Source: Conexibacter woesei DSM 14684 (GTDB taxonomy: Bacteria; Actinomycetota; Thermoleophilia; Solirubrobacterales; Solirubrobacteraceae). Taken from it: 64,000 nucleotides of DNA. Where the stretch lies: assembly GCF_000025265.1 (NCBI RefSeq), contig NC_013739.1, positions 310,001-374,000 on the forward strand, in the 5' to 3' direction. Below the pieces are notes generated by a model that was not told the origin of the DNA, did not search any database, and saw only the letters and a program-made list of their open reading frames with translations. Positions within the stretch are counted from its first letter, which is position 1, and every line of letters begins with the position of its first letter. This document shows, piece after piece, positions 17,354 through 27,060 of this stretch. A program made the translations under genes and the position numbers.

Positions 17354-17957
17354 CGCTCGGAGCCGTTCGAACCCGGCGCGCGATCTGCGGGTAGTGGAGG
17401 ACGAGGCCGTCGGCGTCGACCTCGATGTCGGCGCTGAAGCCGTCCGGCTGGCTGAAGCGGACGACTCCGGTGCGGAGGTGCTCGTAGGTCTGCGGGTCGA
17501 TCGTGACCGCGAGGTCGGGCACGGAGATCCAGGCGACGACGATGTCGCGGCGGCCGGCGCGCTCGTGCAGCGCATGGCGCCGGATCGGCATCAGGTTCGT
17601 CAGCGACGAGAGGCCGAGGTCGCAGTCGAGTGCGTCCGGGCCGAGCGCGGAGAGGTCGCCGCCGGGCGCGGGCAGGTCGACGTCGCCTTCGGCGTCGGCG
17701 TCGCAGCGCCAGCCGCCGCCGTCGTCGCGCAGCAGGTCGATCGAGCGGCGCCAGCCCTCGCCCGCGGCGGCGACGCGCATGTGGCGCGTCGCGAAGCCGG
17801 GCCCGGTCGCGTCGAGCGCGTAGTCGAGTCGATACGGCACCTGTTCGGCGCCGAGCTGCGTGCCCGTCGCGCGCAGCCCGTCGTCGTTCAGCTCCACACG
17901 CGCCGCCTCGGCGGTCCACACGTCGAGACCGCTCCACAAAACCATCCGTCGCACCAT
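17343..17957 (-). CDS. Putative glycolipid-binding family protein
   Basis: A 204-residue soluble protein resembling the glycolipid-binding family (formerly DUF1089): N-terminal 'VLWSGLDVWTAEAARVEL', 'YRLDYALDA', the characteristic 'SSLTNLMPIRRHAL' (family: TNTLPIRRL), 'VPDLAVTIDPQTYEHL' and 'VDADGLVLHYPQ'. Known members are a beta-barrel fold of unclear role. It precedes and overlaps the metallo-beta-lactamase gene by 11 bases, so the two are cotranscribed and may function together. A second in-frame ATG lies four codons in (17945). The family call is from remembered motifs. Confidence 0.65.
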   Translation of the reverse strand: MVRRMVLWSGLDVWTAEAARVELNDDGLRATGTQLGAEQVPYRLDYALDATGPGFATRHMRVAAAGEGWRRSIDLLRDDGGGWRCDADAEGDVDLPAPGGDLSALGPDALDCDLGLSSLTNLMPIRRHALHERAGRRDIVVAWISVPDLAVTIDPQTYEHLRTGVVRFSQPDGFSADIEVDADGLVLHYPQIARRVRTAPSDVA

Positions 17958-17999
17958 CGGCGGATCATCGCATGCGCTGCGCCGGGCGCCGCGTAGATT

Positions 18000-18665
18000 G
18001 TGGACGTGCCGCCGCTCCGCGTCCTGATCGCCGACGACGAGGTCCTGCTCAGCGCCGGGCTCGCGCGCCTGCTCGAGGATGCCGGGATGGAGGTCGTCGC
18101 CCAGGTCGCCACCGCGGACCGGATCGTGCCGGCGGTCGAGCAGCTCGCTCCGGACGTCGCGATCGTCGACGTGCAGATGCCGCCCGGCCGCGCCGACGAC
18201 GGGCTGCAGGCGGCGATCGCGATCCGCCGCGCCGCGCACCTGCGGACGCGTGTCCTCGTGCTGTCGAACTTCCTCGAGGAGCGCTATCCGCTCGAGCTGA
18301 TCGGCGACGACGCGAGCGGCGCGGGCTACCTGCTGAAGGAGCGTGTCGGCGACGTCGCGTCGTTCGCCGACGCTGTCCGCCGCGTCGCGGCCGGCGGCTC
18401 GGCGCTCGACCCCGAGGTCGTGCGGCTGATGGTCGGCCGGCACCGTCGCGACGACCCGCTCGCGGCGCTCACGCCGCGTGAGCGGGAGGTGCTGGAGCTG
18501 ATGGCGGAAGGTCTCTCCAACCAGGGCATCGCGGGCGCGCTGGGCGTCTCGCAGGCAGTCGTCGAGAAGCACGTGACGCATCTCTTCCAGAAGCTCGGCG
18601 CCGCCGCCGCGCCCGACCGCAACCGCCGCGTGACGGCGGTGCTCACGCTGCTGCGAGCGTCATGA
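18000..18665 (+). CDS. NarL/LuxR-type response regulator
   Basis: A 221-residue regulator: receiver domain with acidic pocket 'VLIADDEVLL', phospho-Asp in 'VAIVDVQMPPGR', Lys in 'YLLKERVGDV', then a LuxR helix-turn-helix 'LTPREREVLELMAEGLSNQGIAGALGVSQAVVEKHV'. It is about 60% identical by eye to the regulator at 19805-20461. It faces, and overlaps by six bases at the 3' ends, the histidine kinase gene at 18660-19808. The start is GTG 18000 or GTG 18006. Which kinase drives it is unproven; the neighbouring PAS kinase is the obvious candidate. Confidence 0.88.
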   Translation: MDVPPLRVLIADDEVLLSAGLARLLEDAGMEVVAQVATADRIVPAVEQLAPDVAIVDVQMPPGRADDGLQAAIAIRRAAHLRTRVLVLSNFLEERYPLELIGDDASGAGYLLKERVGDVASFADAVRRVAAGGSALDPEVVRLMVGRHRRDDPLAALTPREREVLELMAEGLSNQGIAGALGVSQAVVEKHVTHLFQKLGAAAAPDRNRRVTAVLTLLRAS

Positions 18666-19808
18666 CGCCGGCAGCGGGATCGTCGCCCGCAGCCGCGTTC
18701 CCGCACCGTCCGCGCTCTCGACCTCCAGCGTCCCGTCGAGCGCGGCGACGCGGTCGCGCAGGCCGGCGAGCCCGCTGCCGCGCGTGACGTCGGCGCCGCC
18801 GCGGCCGTCGTCGGCGACCTCGACCGTGAGCCGGCCGCCGTCGTCGTCGACGACGCGAACGCTCGCCGCGCTCGCGCCGGCGTGCTTGACGACGTTCGTC
18901 AGCGCCTCGGCGATCGTGAAGTAGGCGGCCGCTTCGACGGTCGCCGGCCAGCGGCGCTCGGGGATCTCGCGCGTGACCAGCAGCGGCAGCGGCGCCGTCA
19001 TCGACTCGACTGCCGCCGCCACGCCGCGGTTGGTGAGGATCTGCGGGTGGAGGCCGGAGCCGAGGTCACGCAGCTCCGCGATCGCCGCCTGCGTATCGCT
19101 CGCCGCCTCGTCGAGCAGCTCGCGCAGCTGCTCGCCGCCCGCGTCCGTCGCCGCGTCGCCGCCCGCGGCGTCGCCGTGCTCCGCGCGGCCGCCCGCCGCG
19201 CGCGTCGCCTCGTTCGCGGCCAGCCGCAGCGACAGCAGGATCCGCACGAGCCGCTGCTGGGCGCCGTCGTGAAGGTCGCGCACGAGCCGGCGGCGCTCTG
19301 CGTCGGCGGCCGCGACGATGCGCGCGCGGGAGGCGTGGATCTCCTCCGCGCGGGCGCGCTCGACCGCCTCCCGCCGCTGCGCCTCCTCGGCCTCGGCGCG
19401 GCGCGTCACGTCGCGGAAGACGACGACCGCGCCGCGCCCGCCGCGCGTCGCCAGCGGCGCGGACGAGTAGGCGACGCGGAAGCGCGAGCCGTCCCTGCGC
19501 CAGAAGGCGTCGTCGTCGACGCGGACCGTCTCGCCGGTCGCGCGCGGCGCGAGCAGCGGGCACTCGTGCTCCGGGAACGGCGTCCCGTCCCAGCGGTGGT
19601 GGTGGATCGTCGCGTGGCTGTCGCGGCCGAGCAGCTCCTCCTCGGTGTACCCGAGCAGGTCGAGCGCGGCCGGGTTCGCGAACTCGACGCGGCCCGCGGC
19701 GTCGACCACGTAGACGGCGTCGGCGACGCTCGCCAGCAGCGCTTCGAGCACGTCGCGCGGGGCGCTGCCGAGCCGCTCCCCGGCGCCTTCGAAGCGCGCG
19801 CCGGTCAT
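18660..19808 (-). CDS. PAS-domain sensor histidine kinase (NarX-like)
   Basis: A 382-residue cytoplasmic kinase without membrane segments. A PAS domain spans residues ~20-135 ('ALLASVADAVYVVDAAGRVEFANPAALDLLGY'), then a coiled stretch, the HisKA_3 box 'RRRLVRDLHDGAQQRLV' with the phospho-His, and an ATPase domain with N box 'YFTIAEALTNVVKHA' and G boxes 'VADDGRGGADV..GSGLAGLRDRV'. It phosphorylates NarL-type regulators. Its ATG overlaps the stop of the upstream regulator (ATGA), and the second, paralogous regulator is convergent at its 3' end, so one kinase is bracketed by two regulators. The PAS ligand is unknown. Confidence 0.9.
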   Translation of the reverse strand: MTGARFEGAGERLGSAPRDVLEALLASVADAVYVVDAAGRVEFANPAALDLLGYTEEELLGRDSHATIHHHRWDGTPFPEHECPLLAPRATGETVRVDDDAFWRRDGSRFRVAYSSAPLATRGGRGAVVVFRDVTRRAEAEEAQRREAVERARAEEIHASRARIVAAADAERRRLVRDLHDGAQQRLVRILLSLRLAANEATRAAGGRAEHGDAAGGDAATDAGGEQLRELLDEAASDTQAAIAELRDLGSGLHPQILTNRGVAAAVESMTAPLPLLVTREIPERRWPATVEAAAYFTIAEALTNVVKHAGASAASVRVVDDDGGRLTVEVADDGRGGADVTRGSGLAGLRDRVAALDGTLEVESADGAGTRLRATIPLPAS

Positions 19809-20461
19809 GACGCGCGCAGCAGCGTCAGTACGGCCATCACGCGGCGGTGCTCGCTCGGCTCGGCGCCGAGGCCGAGCTTGTCGAAGAGGCGCGCAGCGTG
19901 CTTGTCGACCGCCGCCGGCGAGACGCCGAGCAGGTCGGCGATGCCGCGGTTGGACTTGCCCTCCGCCATCAGCGCCAGCACCTCCCGCTCGCGCGGGGTG
20001 AGGCCGGCGAGCGGGTCCTCGGCGCGCCGCCGGCCGACCATCCGCGCGACGACCTCCGGGTCGAGCGCCGAGCCGCCCGCGGCGACGCGCTCGATCGCCT
20101 CGACGAGCGAGCCGACGTCCGCGACGCGGTCCTTCAGCAGGTAGCCGACGCCGCGCGCGTCGTCGCCGATCAGGTCGAGCGCGTAGCGCTCCTCCAGGAA
20201 CTGCGACAGCACGAGCACGGCGGTGCCCGGTCGGGTGGCGCGAATCGCGAGCGCCGCGCGCAGTCCGTCGTCGGTGCGGTCGGGCGGCATCTGCACGTCG
20301 ACGATCGCAACGTCGGGCGCGTGCGCCTGCACCTTGCGCAGCAGCTCCTCGGTGTCGCCCGCCTCGCCGACGACGTCCATGCCGGCGTCCTGGAGCAGCC
20401 GCACGACGCCCTTGCGCAGCAGGGCGCTGTCGTCGGCGACGAGGACGCGGAGCGGGGCCAT
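19805..20461 (-). CDS. NarL/LuxR-type response regulator
   Basis: A 218-residue regulator with receiver residues 'VLVADDSALLRKG', phospho-Asp in 'VAIVDVQMPPDR', Lys in 'YLLKDRVADV', and LuxR helix-turn-helix 'LTPREREVLALMAEGKSNRGIADLLGVSPAAVDKH'. It is translated just before its kinase (ATGA overlap), making these the cognate pair. Its close paralogue at 18000-18665 shares even the linker 'AAGGSALDPEVV', so both may receive phosphate from the same kinase. Confidence 0.9.
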   Translation of the reverse strand: MAPLRVLVADDSALLRKGVVRLLQDAGMDVVGEAGDTEELLRKVQAHAPDVAIVDVQMPPDRTDDGLRAALAIRATRPGTAVLVLSQFLEERYALDLIGDDARGVGYLLKDRVADVGSLVEAIERVAAGGSALDPEVVARMVGRRRAEDPLAGLTPREREVLALMAEGKSNRGIADLLGVSPAAVDKHAARLFDKLGLGAEPSEHRRVMAVLTLLRAS

Positions 20462-20586
20462 TCGCCGACCGACCCTAGCTCGCCGCGCGCGACGTCTGGT
20501 TTTCCCTACCCTCGCCGTCCGATCCGGCCCATGTCGGCGAGGCCGCGCGGGTGCGACGCTGTCCTCAGCCACGAAAGGAGCACGCG

Positions 20587-20916
20587 ATGACCGATCGAAA
20601 GCCGTCCGCAGAGCCGACGAGCCCACTGCTCGTCACGGTCCGCTACGTCCTGCCGATCGCCGTCGTCGTCGTCGGCCTGGTGATCTTCATCGCCGACCCG
20701 CACGTCAACAACTTCGAGGGCTCCGCGGCCCTGATCGGCGCCGGGCTCAGCGTCCTGCTGCTCAACGTCCTGCACCGCACCGGCGTCCGCGGCGACGTCG
20801 ACCGGGCTGACGAGGACGAGGCGCGCCGCTACTTCGACGTCCACGGCTACTGGCCGGACGAGGCGCCGCAGGCCGAGACCGCGCCGGTCGAAGAGCAGCA
20901 CGCCGTGCGCCGCTAG
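20587..20916 (+). CDS. Small two-helix membrane protein
   Basis: A 109-residue protein of unrecognised family. Two hydrophobic segments ('YVLPIAVVVVGLVIFIA' and 'GSAALIGAGLSVLLLNVL', residues ~18-62) are followed by an acidic cytoplasmic tail with 'DEDEARRYFDVHGYWPDEAP'. The start ATG 20587 has an AAAGGAG site 7 bases upstream. Its tail motif 'ARRYFDVHGYWP' recalls small membrane proteins of high-GC actinobacteria, but no function can be assigned. It stands alone between the two-component genes and a phosphotransferase. Confidence 0.75.
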   Translation: MTDRKPSAEPTSPLLVTVRYVLPIAVVVVGLVIFIADPHVNNFEGSAALIGAGLSVLLLNVLHRTGVRGDVDRADEDEARRYFDVHGYWPDEAPQAETAPVEEQHAVRR

Positions 20917-20947
20917 CGCGCCGACGCGCCTGGATACCCTCCAGGTC

Positions 20948-21865
20948 ATGCACGGCTACGACCTCGCGCCCGACGACCACGCGCTCCTGCGCAGCCCGCC
21001 GCCGTCCGCCGCCTTGCGGTGGGTTGCCGCTGCGGTCGGGGACGGCGCCGAGATCGTCCAGGTGGTCGCGCTGGAGGGCGGCACCTCGTCGGCCGTCCAT
21101 GCGCTCGACGTGCGCGAGCGTGACGGGCGCACCCGCCGGCTGGTGCTGCGCCGCTTCGTCCGCGAGGACTGGCTGGAGGAGGAGCCGGACGCCCCGCTGC
21201 GCGAGGCCGCCGCGCTGCGTGCGTTGAACGCCTGCGCGCTCGCGACGCCGGAGCTGGTCGCGCTCGACGCCGACGGCGACAGCGCCGGCGACCCGGCGGT
21301 GCTGATGACGCGCCTCGACGGCGCGACGATCTGGCAGCCGCGGCCGGACGAGCTCGACGACTTCCTGCGCAAGCTCGTGGTGACGCTGATGCGGATCCAC
21401 GCGACGCCGCTCGAGCCCGGCGCCTCGGTCCCGCCGTACGAGGACTGGGGCCTCGACCTCCAGCGGCCGCCCCGCGCCTCGGCGCTCGCGGCCGGCGTGT
21501 GGGAGCGGGCGTTCGCCGCCTTCGACCGCACGCCGTCGCCCGGCACCGTGCTGCTCCACCGCGACTACCACCCCGGCAACGTGCTGTGGCTGGGCGGCGA
21601 GGTGAGCGGCGTCGTCGACTGGGCGAGCACGTCGGTCGGCATGCCCGACGCCGACGTCGGCTACTGCCGCGAGAACCTCGTCAGATCGCTCGGGATCGCG
21701 GCCGCGGACCGCTTCCTGGAGCTGCACCGCGAGCTGACCGGCGCGGGCGGGTTCGACCCGTACTGGGATATCCAGGCACTGCTCGGGGGCTTCGCGGACG
21801 ACGACCTGGACGGCTGGACGGCGCGCGACGACGAGTACCTCGCGCGCGCCGTCGCCGGGCTGTAG
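20948..21865 (+). CDS. Aminoglycoside phosphotransferase-like kinase
   Basis: A 305-residue APH-fold protein: Brenner motif 'LLHRDYHPGNVLW' with catalytic Asp (near residue 205), then the metal-binding 'GVVDWASTSVG', and an N-terminal lobe with 'EGGTSSAVHAL' and the Arg/Lys of 'LVLRRFVRE'. Family members phosphorylate aminoglycosides, choline, homoserine or other small alcohols; sequence alone does not say which. There is no resistance-gene context, so a housekeeping or unknown substrate is likelier than antibiotic resistance. Confidence 0.82.
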   Translation: MHGYDLAPDDHALLRSPPPSAALRWVAAAVGDGAEIVQVVALEGGTSSAVHALDVRERDGRTRRLVLRRFVREDWLEEEPDAPLREAAALRALNACALATPELVALDADGDSAGDPAVLMTRLDGATIWQPRPDELDDFLRKLVVTLMRIHATPLEPGASVPPYEDWGLDLQRPPRASALAAGVWERAFAAFDRTPSPGTVLLHRDYHPGNVLWLGGEVSGVVDWASTSVGMPDADVGYCRENLVRSLGIAAADRFLELHRELTGAGGFDPYWDIQALLGGFADDDLDGWTARDDEYLARAVAGL

Positions 21866-21873
21866 TCAGCCGC

Positions 21874-22566
21874 TCACGGCGCGGTCACGACGACGCGCGT
21901 GCGGTGGTGCGCCGGGCGCTCGACCTCGTCGACGAGCGCCGCTGCGAGGTCGGCGTAGGAGACGCGGCCGCCGTCGGGGGTCGGCAGCGCGACGCTCTCG
22001 CGCACGCGGTGCTCGCCTGTGCGGGCCGCCTCCGCGTCGAGCAGCAGCGGAGGGCTGACCGCGAGCCAGTCGACCGGCGTCTCGGCGCCGAGCAGCGCGT
22101 CGAGACCGGCCTCGTGCGAGCGAGAGAACGGCAGCCACTCGGCTTTGTAGTCGGGCGTGTCGAGCAGGCGCACGCCCGGCTCGGTCTCCAGCGTGCCGGC
22201 CATCCCGACCGCGAGCAGCCGCCCGACGTCCGCCGCTTCCAGGCCGGCGAGCAGCGCCGCGTGCGCGTCGGCGAGGTACTGCAGCGGTGGGTCGATGAGG
22301 GGCGGCGGGATCGTGCTGATCGCGGCGTCGTGGCCGGCCGCGGCGGCTGCGATCGCGGTGGCGTCGGTCGCGTCGGCGACGACGACGCGCACGTCGGTCG
22401 CACCGGTCGCCGCGCTCGCGTCGGCCGCGCCGCTGCCGCTCGCGAGGTCGGCGTGGGCGGCCGGGTCGCGCACGACGGCAGTCACCTCGTGCCCGCGCCC
22501 GCGCGCTTCGGCGACGACCAGCCGGCCGAGTCGCCCACCGGCGCCGAAGACGACGATTCTGCTCAT
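21874..22566 (-). CDS. NmrA/SDR-like NAD(P)-binding protein
   Basis: A 230-residue Rossmann protein with the dinucleotide loop 'VVFGAGGRLGRLVVAEARGRGH' at residues 5-26 and 'VVADATDATAI..AAAGHDAAISTI'. It resembles NAD(P)H-binding atypical SDRs such as YtfG/QorB-like quinone reductases, which lack a clear Tyr-Lys pair. It is divergent from an HxlR regulator, the usual arrangement for redox-induced oxidoreductases. A catalytic or a sensor role is possible. Confidence 0.82.
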   Translation of the reverse strand: MSRIVVFGAGGRLGRLVVAEARGRGHEVTAVVRDPAAHADLASGSGAADASAATGATDVRVVVADATDATAIAAAAAGHDAAISTIPPPLIDPPLQYLADAHAALLAGLEAADVGRLLAVGMAGTLETEPGVRLLDTPDYKAEWLPFSRSHEAGLDALLGAETPVDWLAVSPPLLLDAEAARTGEHRVRESVALPTPDGGRVSYADLAAALVDEVERPAHHRTRVVVTAP

Positions 22567-22624
22567 GTGGATGCTCCGTTCGTAGCTCGCGAGCGGGGCG
22601 TCCTGGCCCCGCCTCGGCGGCCAC

Positions 22625-22678
22625 GGTATCCATGGGATACTGGTTACTTCAAAGGTATCCGGCTACCCTCCCGATACC
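22625..22678. promoter_or_regulatory. HxlR operator cluster (GGTATCC sites)
   Basis: Four half-sites lie between the divergent starts: GGTATCC (22625), GGATACT (22635), GGTATCC (22654) and CGATACC (22672). The first two form a perfect 6-3-6 palindrome, GTATCC-ATG-GGATAC (22626-22640). They are the likely binding sites of the adjacent HxlR protein for both genes. Confidence 0.6.
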
Positions 22679-22679
22679 G

Positions 22680-24327
<1,648 letters not shown>

Positions 24328-24337
<10 letters not shown>

Positions 24338-25554
24338 GCGCGATGAGCCGCTTCCAGCGACCGACCGACACCGCGGAGGGGCAGCGCGCGACGACGCTGG
24401 AGCTGTTCTACGACCTCGTCTTCGTGTTCGCGATCACGCAGGTCTCGCACCTGCTGCTGAGACATCTCACGTGGGAGGGCGTCGGCCAGTCGGCGCTCGT
24501 CCTGCTCGTCGTCTGGTGGGCGTGGAACTACACGACCTGGGTCACCAACGAGCTGGACCCCGAGTCGATCGTCGTGCGGCTGATGCTGATCGGCGTGATG
24601 CTCGCGTCGCTGCTGATGGCGGTCGCGATCCCGGAGGCGTTCGGCGACCGGGCGCTGCTGTTCGCCGGCGCCTACGTCGCGATCCAGGTCGGCCGCCACG
24701 CGTTCCTCGCGTTCGCCGCCTCCGGGCGCGGCACGAACGAGCGCGTACGGGCCGAGCGGATCCTGACCTGGTTCGTGGTCGCGGGCGTCTTCTGGATCGC
24801 CGGAGCGCTCGCCGACGGCTCGACGCGCACGCTGCTGTGGCTGATCGCGCTCGCGATCGACTACGGGGCCCCGCTGTGCACGTACTGGGTGCCGTTCGTC
24901 AGACGCGTCACGCCGGAGGCGTGGCAGGTGCAGACGGCGCACTTCGCCGAGCGCTTCCAGCTGTTCATCATCATCGCGCTCGGCGAGACGATCGTGCTGA
25001 CGGGCGCGACGACCTCGGACCTGGAGCTGACGACCGAGCGCGCGGTCGCGTTCGCCGTCGCGTTCCTGACGACCGCGGCGATGTGGTGGCTGTACTTCGA
25101 CTACGTCGCGCGGATCGCCGAGCGGCGGCTGGAGCTGGCGCCGAACCGCACGACGCTCGCGCGCGACGGCTACACCTACCTCCACGTCGTGCTCGCCGCG
25201 GGCGTGATCGTCTCGGCGGTCGGCGACGAGCTGGTGATCGCCCACCCGGGCGACGTGCTGCCGGGCGCGGAGGTCGCGGCGGTCGTCGCCGGCCCGGCGA
25301 TCTACCTGCTGGCGCACACCCTCTTCCGCCTGCGGATGGCCGGCTCGATCAGCGTCAAGCGGCTCGCCGGCGCGATCGGCTGCGTCGCGGTCGGCTTTCT
25401 CGGCGGCGTCGTCTCCGGCCTCGTCCTCGCGCTGCTGGTGCTCGCGATCCTCGTCGCGGTGATCGTCGCGGAGCAGGTCTCCGGCCAACGCCGTGCCGGG
25501 CGCGGCGATCTCGCGCCGCTGGAGCGCCTCGAGGCCGAGGCCGGCGGCGCCTGA
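24328..25554 (+). CDS. Low temperature requirement A (LtrA) family membrane protein
   Basis: A protein of about 408 residues with 10-12 membrane segments and the LtrA hallmarks 'TTLELFYDLVFVFAITQVSHLL' near the N-terminus, 'TWVTNELDPES', and 'HFAERFQLFIIIALGETIV' (the conserved ER.....GE). The family is widespread and of unknown biochemical role; the name comes from a Listeria cold-growth mutant. ATG 24328 is preferred because GGAG lies 7 bases before it; ATG 24343 is the alternative. Its promoter must overlap the serC riboswitch DNA on the other strand. Confidence 0.87.
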
Positions 25555-25555
25555 C

Positions 25556-26386
25556 TCAGGCCGGGTCGCGCCGCGCGCGGCCCCACGGGATCAGCGTCAC
25601 GACGGTCAGCGCGAGCCCCGCGCCGATCGCGGCGAGCGCCCATGGGCGCAGGTCGTCGGTGTAGACGTCCCAGACGGCGCCGGCCGCGCGCTTCGCCTCC
25701 TCGGGCGTGAGCACGCCGCCGGGGTCGACGCGGTCGAGCGCGAGCGAGCGGCCGAGCGCGAGTCCGAGCAGCAGCAGCGCGCCCGCGGCGACCGTCGCGA
25801 CGGCGACGACGCGCAGCGTGCGGCGGCGGTCGGCCGCGACCAGCAGCGCCAGGACGAAGGCGACGGCGGCGGCCGGCGGCAGCACGCCGGCGAGCGTGTC
25901 GACGGCGTCGGCGATCCGTGCGCTGCCGATGCCGAGGCTCCCGCTGCGGATCTGCAGCAGCCGCGTCGAGGCGCCTCCTGCGAGCGCCTGCGAGAGGCGT
26001 GGGTCGATCGCGTCGAGCGCGGGCGCGACGTCGCCGAGGTCGAGCGTCGCGGTGCCGCCGCCGGGGTCGAAGAGGACGCGGTTGGCGTCGGCGGCGGTGC
26101 GCCGGAACGCGCGGCGGAAGGCGCGCGTGGAGACGGCGGCGTCGACCGCGCGGTCGAGCTGTGTCGAGGAGACGAGCGCGCCGGGGATCCGTTCCCGCAC
26201 GCGTGCGGCGATCTCCGACGTGACGGCCTGACGGACCGGATCGCGGTCGAGCGCGTCGCGCGCGCGGTCGACGAACGTGGGGCGGTCGACGACCTGATCG
26301 CGCACGTAGACCGAGACGCCGCCGACGAGTGCGCAGAGGACGGCGAGGACCGCGAGCAGGGCGGCGATCGGCTGACGGGCGGTCAC
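25556..26386 (-). CDS. Membrane protein of unknown function
   Basis: A 276-residue protein: an N-terminal membrane anchor ('IAALLAVLAVLCALVGGVSVYV'), an extracytoplasmic region of about 130 residues rich in Arg/Asp/Ala, and a cluster of three hydrophobic segments in the C-terminal half. Motifs such as 'VVDRPTFVDRARDALDRDPVRQAV' recur in uncharacterised actinobacterial membrane proteins. GTG start. It converges on LtrA with one base between stops and is divergent from the ArsR-SRPBCC operon. No function is proposed. Confidence 0.7.
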   Translation of the reverse strand: MTARQPIAALLAVLAVLCALVGGVSVYVRDQVVDRPTFVDRARDALDRDPVRQAVTSEIAARVRERIPGALVSSTQLDRAVDAAVSTRAFRRAFRRTAADANRVLFDPGGGTATLDLGDVAPALDAIDPRLSQALAGGASTRLLQIRSGSLGIGSARIADAVDTLAGVLPPAAAVAFVLALLVAADRRRTLRVVAVATVAAGALLLLGLALGRSLALDRVDPGGVLTPEEAKRAAGAVWDVYTDDLRPWALAAIGAGLALTVVTLIPWGRARRDPA

Positions 26387-26419
26387 CCCCGACAGTTCAG
26401 CAGAGCGCGTCGACCGTCC

Positions 26420-26439
26420 TTGACAAGAACTTTTGTCAA
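26420..26439. promoter_or_regulatory. Palindromic operator TTGACAA-N6-TTGTCAA
   Basis: A perfect 7-bp inverted repeat, TTGACAA (26420-26426) and TTGTCAA (26433-26439), lies 15 bases before the ArsR-like ATG at 26455. Its left arm is a consensus -35 hexamer, so a bound repressor would cover the promoter. Most likely the autoregulatory site of the downstream regulator. Confidence 0.6.
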
Positions 26440-26454
26440 TGCTGAAGTGGGCCG

Positions 26455-27060
26455 ATGCTCGACGTTGAAGTGATCGACGACGCGGCTGCGGCCGTCGTCG
26501 TGCTCGACCCCGTGCGCACGCGGTTGCTGGCCGAGCTGGCAGAGCCGGCGTCGGCCGCGACGCTCGCCGCGCGCGTCGGCCTCACGCGCCAGAAGGTCAA
26601 CTACCACCTGCGCATACTGGAGACGCACGGGCTCGTGCGGATCGCAGAGGAGCGCCGCTGGGGCGGCCTGACCGAGCGCCTGCTCGTCGCCACCGCCGCC
26701 TCCTACATCGTCTCGCCCGCGGCGCTCGGCGAGGTCGCGAGCGACCCCGGTCGCAGCGCCGACCGCCTCTCGGCCTCCTACCTCGTCGCGCTCGCTGCGC
26801 GCATGGTGCGCGAGGTCGGCGACCTGATGCAGCGCGCCGAGCGCGCGGGCAAGCGGCTGCCGACGCTGTCGATCGACACCGAGGTCCGCTTCCGCTCGGC
26901 GGTCGATCGCGCCGCCTTCACCGAGGAGCTGGCGGGCGCCGTCACGGCGCTCGTCTCCAGATATCACGACGAGTCCGCCCCGGGCGGGCGCCGCCACCGG
27001 CTCGTGGTCGGCGCGCACCCGCTCCCGGCGCAGCCAAGAGCAGAGGAGGTCGCGAGATGA
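26455..27060 (+). CDS. ArsR-like winged helix regulator
   Basis: A 201-residue regulator with the N-terminal helix-turn-helix 'VLDPVRTRLLAELAEPASAATLAARVGLTRQKVNYHLRILETHGLVRI' and a C-terminal helical region that may bind ligand. Its stop overlaps the ATG of an SRPBCC gene (ATGA). ArsR-AHSA1/SRPBCC pairs are common in actinobacteria, where the lipid- or aromatic-binding SRPBCC protein is the regulated product. A perfect palindrome precedes the gene. Confidence 0.85.
   Translation: MLDVEVIDDAAAAVVVLDPVRTRLLAELAEPASAATLAARVGLTRQKVNYHLRILETHGLVRIAEERRWGGLTERLLVATAASYIVSPAALGEVASDPGRSADRLSASYLVALAARMVREVGDLMQRAERAGKRLPTLSIDTEVRFRSAVDRAAFTEELAGAVTALVSRYHDESAPGGRRHRLVVGAHPLPAQPRAEEVAR

Noticed and set aside
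20948-21865. Aminoglycoside resistance gene
   Set aside because: APH-fold kinases are numerous with many substrates; no resistance context or substrate-specific motif is visible.
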